This document shows positions 62,282 through 64,000 of a stretch of 64,000 bases of DNA, in pieces. The stretch is taken from positions 44,745,303 to 44,809,302 of the forward strand of contig CM048591.1 in NCBI GenBank assembly GCA_026413225.1, given 5' to 3'. The notes beneath the pieces were generated by a model, which ran no database searches, was not told where the DNA came from, and worked only from the letters and a program-made list of their open reading frames with translations. The translations under genes were made by a program, and so were the position numbers. How positions within the stretch are numbered: position 1 is the stretch's first letter; the number at the start of each line of letters is the position of its first letter. The stretch comes from Otis tarda. Its lineage: Eukaryota; Chordata; Aves; Otidiformes; Otididae.

Positions 62282-64000
62282 CTGTTGATAAACAAATGAA
62301 AGAAAATTACTCATTAATAAGAAACAACTCGAAGAACCACCACTGTGTAATTTACGGCTTAACTCACAGATGCTATTACACTGCAATTATTAAACTGCAA
62401 ATCTCAGATCAACTCTTACCAAACTCTCAGATTTTATCAGGATTAGGCTTTTCAAAATAACTACGTCAAAGTCATGGAAGCAGATCCATAGCGATACTGA
62501 GCAGGTTAAACAGCTCATAAATGCAGACACCTGGGATCCCAAACTGTTTATGACAACGATCACTAGAAATACTAAAGGTGGCAGACAGAAAGAACAGGTT
62601 GTTGCATGCAACTGCTGCAGGCAAGAGACAGGGAGCAGATATACAAAAAGCTTTTTTCTTCTCTTCAGACAATCCCTTTTGGATGTGCTTTGAGATCCTT
62701 GCTACATCTTCAAAATTGAATTCCAGAAATTAGATTTATTTTATCACTTTTGTCTTTCATAATACCACACACATTTTGGTCCATGGCATTTTTTCACAGT
62801 ATTACCTTTGTCTGTGAATTTCAGAGTCACTCGTACTTGCTATATATCACAGTGCATCAAAACGTATTTTTTTAAAAACTAGTGAAGCTTTTTATCATGC
62901 TACCACGCAAAAGATTGCTTTAAGAAAGTTGTTATATTAAATGCACACTAGTAAACACACTACTTTCCATTCCCATATTCTTAATTTCTAAGATTTATTA
63001 GGCTTTTACAGAGCACCAAGTATAACCAACTACTTAAACATTCCGCAAAGCATATTTGCCTAAGTTAAAAAAAACCCTCACACTTTGTGTTTCTGAAGTT
63101 AACACCTGAAGATTTGATGAGAATATAGTTTCTGAAGAATCTAGAGTAATGCACGTTTAATACAATGCATTCCATAAACTTTACGATGCACGGAAGGAGT
63201 AGTGTTTATAAATGGCATTTATTATAACAGCTTTAAGTGCCCGATGCACTATTGCAAAGAAAACTTCTATGCATTTGTTTCAAGTTAGGAAGAACAAAGT
63301 GGAATAGAATTTTTTCCTTGTTAATTGTACACAGGCAGAATGAGGACTTTATATGATCCCTTTGTTATAATCTCAGAAAATAAGGAGACAACTTTTAATA
63401 CGAACTGTCTAGAAGAGCTCCTTGTTTCTCACAGTTGTCCTTGTCATACTGGAAATAGGAGGTGGCACCCCATTTTCGTGTTTTACCACACTTTTTTCCT
63501 TTGTCACACGTCTGTGGCTGGGCTGTCCTATTGAACGCCTGCCATCTAGTGTCCGCGACTATTTACAGCCGGTTGTTGGGACGTGTGAAGAACAGTATGC
63601 AGCTTGTTGCAAGGCTGCTCCCCAAACTTCCACTACTAGAGGGAGGAAAAAAAAAAAAAAAAAAGCTGGCTGGATGAGATAAAGAAGGGACACGTTCATC
63701 TCTCTTTTTTTTTTTTTAAAGGAAAACTTAGACTAGACGATCTCCAGAGGTGCCTTCCAACTCCAATCATTCTGCAGTCCCGTGAAAACACGGAAAGTGA
63801 GACGTTAAGTTTTTCAGTCCTGTGGGCTAAATGGTTGAATTCAGCCATTTCTCCACTATCTTTTCAGACCCTCTACCTACCTTCGCACACATACTTCTGT
63901 GATGACATAGCAACTCACTGTTGCTTAAGACAGGTTGAGTATAAACTAGAAAGGGTTCATCAGCACATTGTCGCACGTATCAAGATCAAATGATAGTTCT
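62282..64000 (-). other. FANCC: FANCC intron, continues outside the window
   Basis: No further FANCC exon is recognised in this stretch. It contains a CR1 tail (63729-63775) and poly-A/poly-T runs near 63650 and 63705. Confidence 0.75.
63729..63775 (+). mobile_element. CR1 3' tail fragment
   Basis: GACTAGACGATCTCCAGAGG, TGCCTTCCAACTCC and ATCATTCTGCAG are a degraded CR1 terminus of about 50 bp, + strand. Confidence 0.75.

Noticed and set aside
63640-63725. Long A and T runs as the tail of a processed pseudogene
   Set aside because: No gene-like sequence precedes the A-run, and similar homopolymers occur throughout the window.
62282-64000. Another FANCC exon upstream of 62281
   Set aside because: I could not find the expected conserved segment before PQAASHPAIF with splice sites in any - strand frame here. 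It most likely lies beyond the window.

Overview
The window is vertebrate nuclear DNA, almost certainly from a bird. CR1 LINE fragments carry the avian 3' tail ATTCTATGATTCTAT. Two LTR elements are of the ERVL-like type common in birds. Spliced exons of two host genes are readable by eye. The gene order (AOPEP, the miR-23b/27b/24 cluster, then FANCC facing it) is the vertebrate order around human 9q22.32, which lies on the Z chromosome in chicken. The Z assignment here is inference.

Left part, 1 to about 29 kb, + strand: the 3' end of AOPEP (aminopeptidase O). Its last three coding exons are at 3892-4008, 22459-22545 and 25097-25237. All are in phase 0 and encode 114 residues ending in ...VVAEMLF. 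The introns are large and mostly unique sequence. They hold an ERVL-like solo LTR (6236-6848), a CR1 tail (8063-8154), a 20-bp minisatellite (15661-15748) and simple repeats. Downstream of the AOPEP stop, on the same strand, lies a conserved microRNA cluster: mir-23b (26834-26923), mir-27b (27066-27162) and mir-24 (27616-27683). The mature 3p sequences match the known vertebrate miRNAs base for base.

Middle, about 29-40 kb: the gap between the two convergent genes. No coding exon is recognised. It contains several CR1 copies, including one of about 1.16 kb with a readable reverse-transcriptase segment.

Right part, about 40-64 kb, - strand: the C-terminal half of FANCC (Fanconi anaemia complementation group C). 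Seven coding exons (62229-62281, 59529-59628, 54826-54901, 53921-54002, 50753-50918, 44281-44481, 42242-42385) join in frame into 273 codons plus the stop. The intron between the exons at 50.8 and 44.4 kb holds a nested insertion. A CR1 copy is split by a very young LTR retroelement (46363-48965) with near-identical 1.14-kb LTRs, a 5-bp target duplication, a tRNA-Lys primer site and only about 313 bp of non-coding interior. Another CR1 (about 55.55-56.58 kb) lies in a neighbouring intron.

The host genes form no pathway together. AOPEP is an M1-family aminopeptidase and FANCC is a DNA crosslink-repair core-complex subunit. The microRNA cluster is probably made from the AOPEP-strand transcript.
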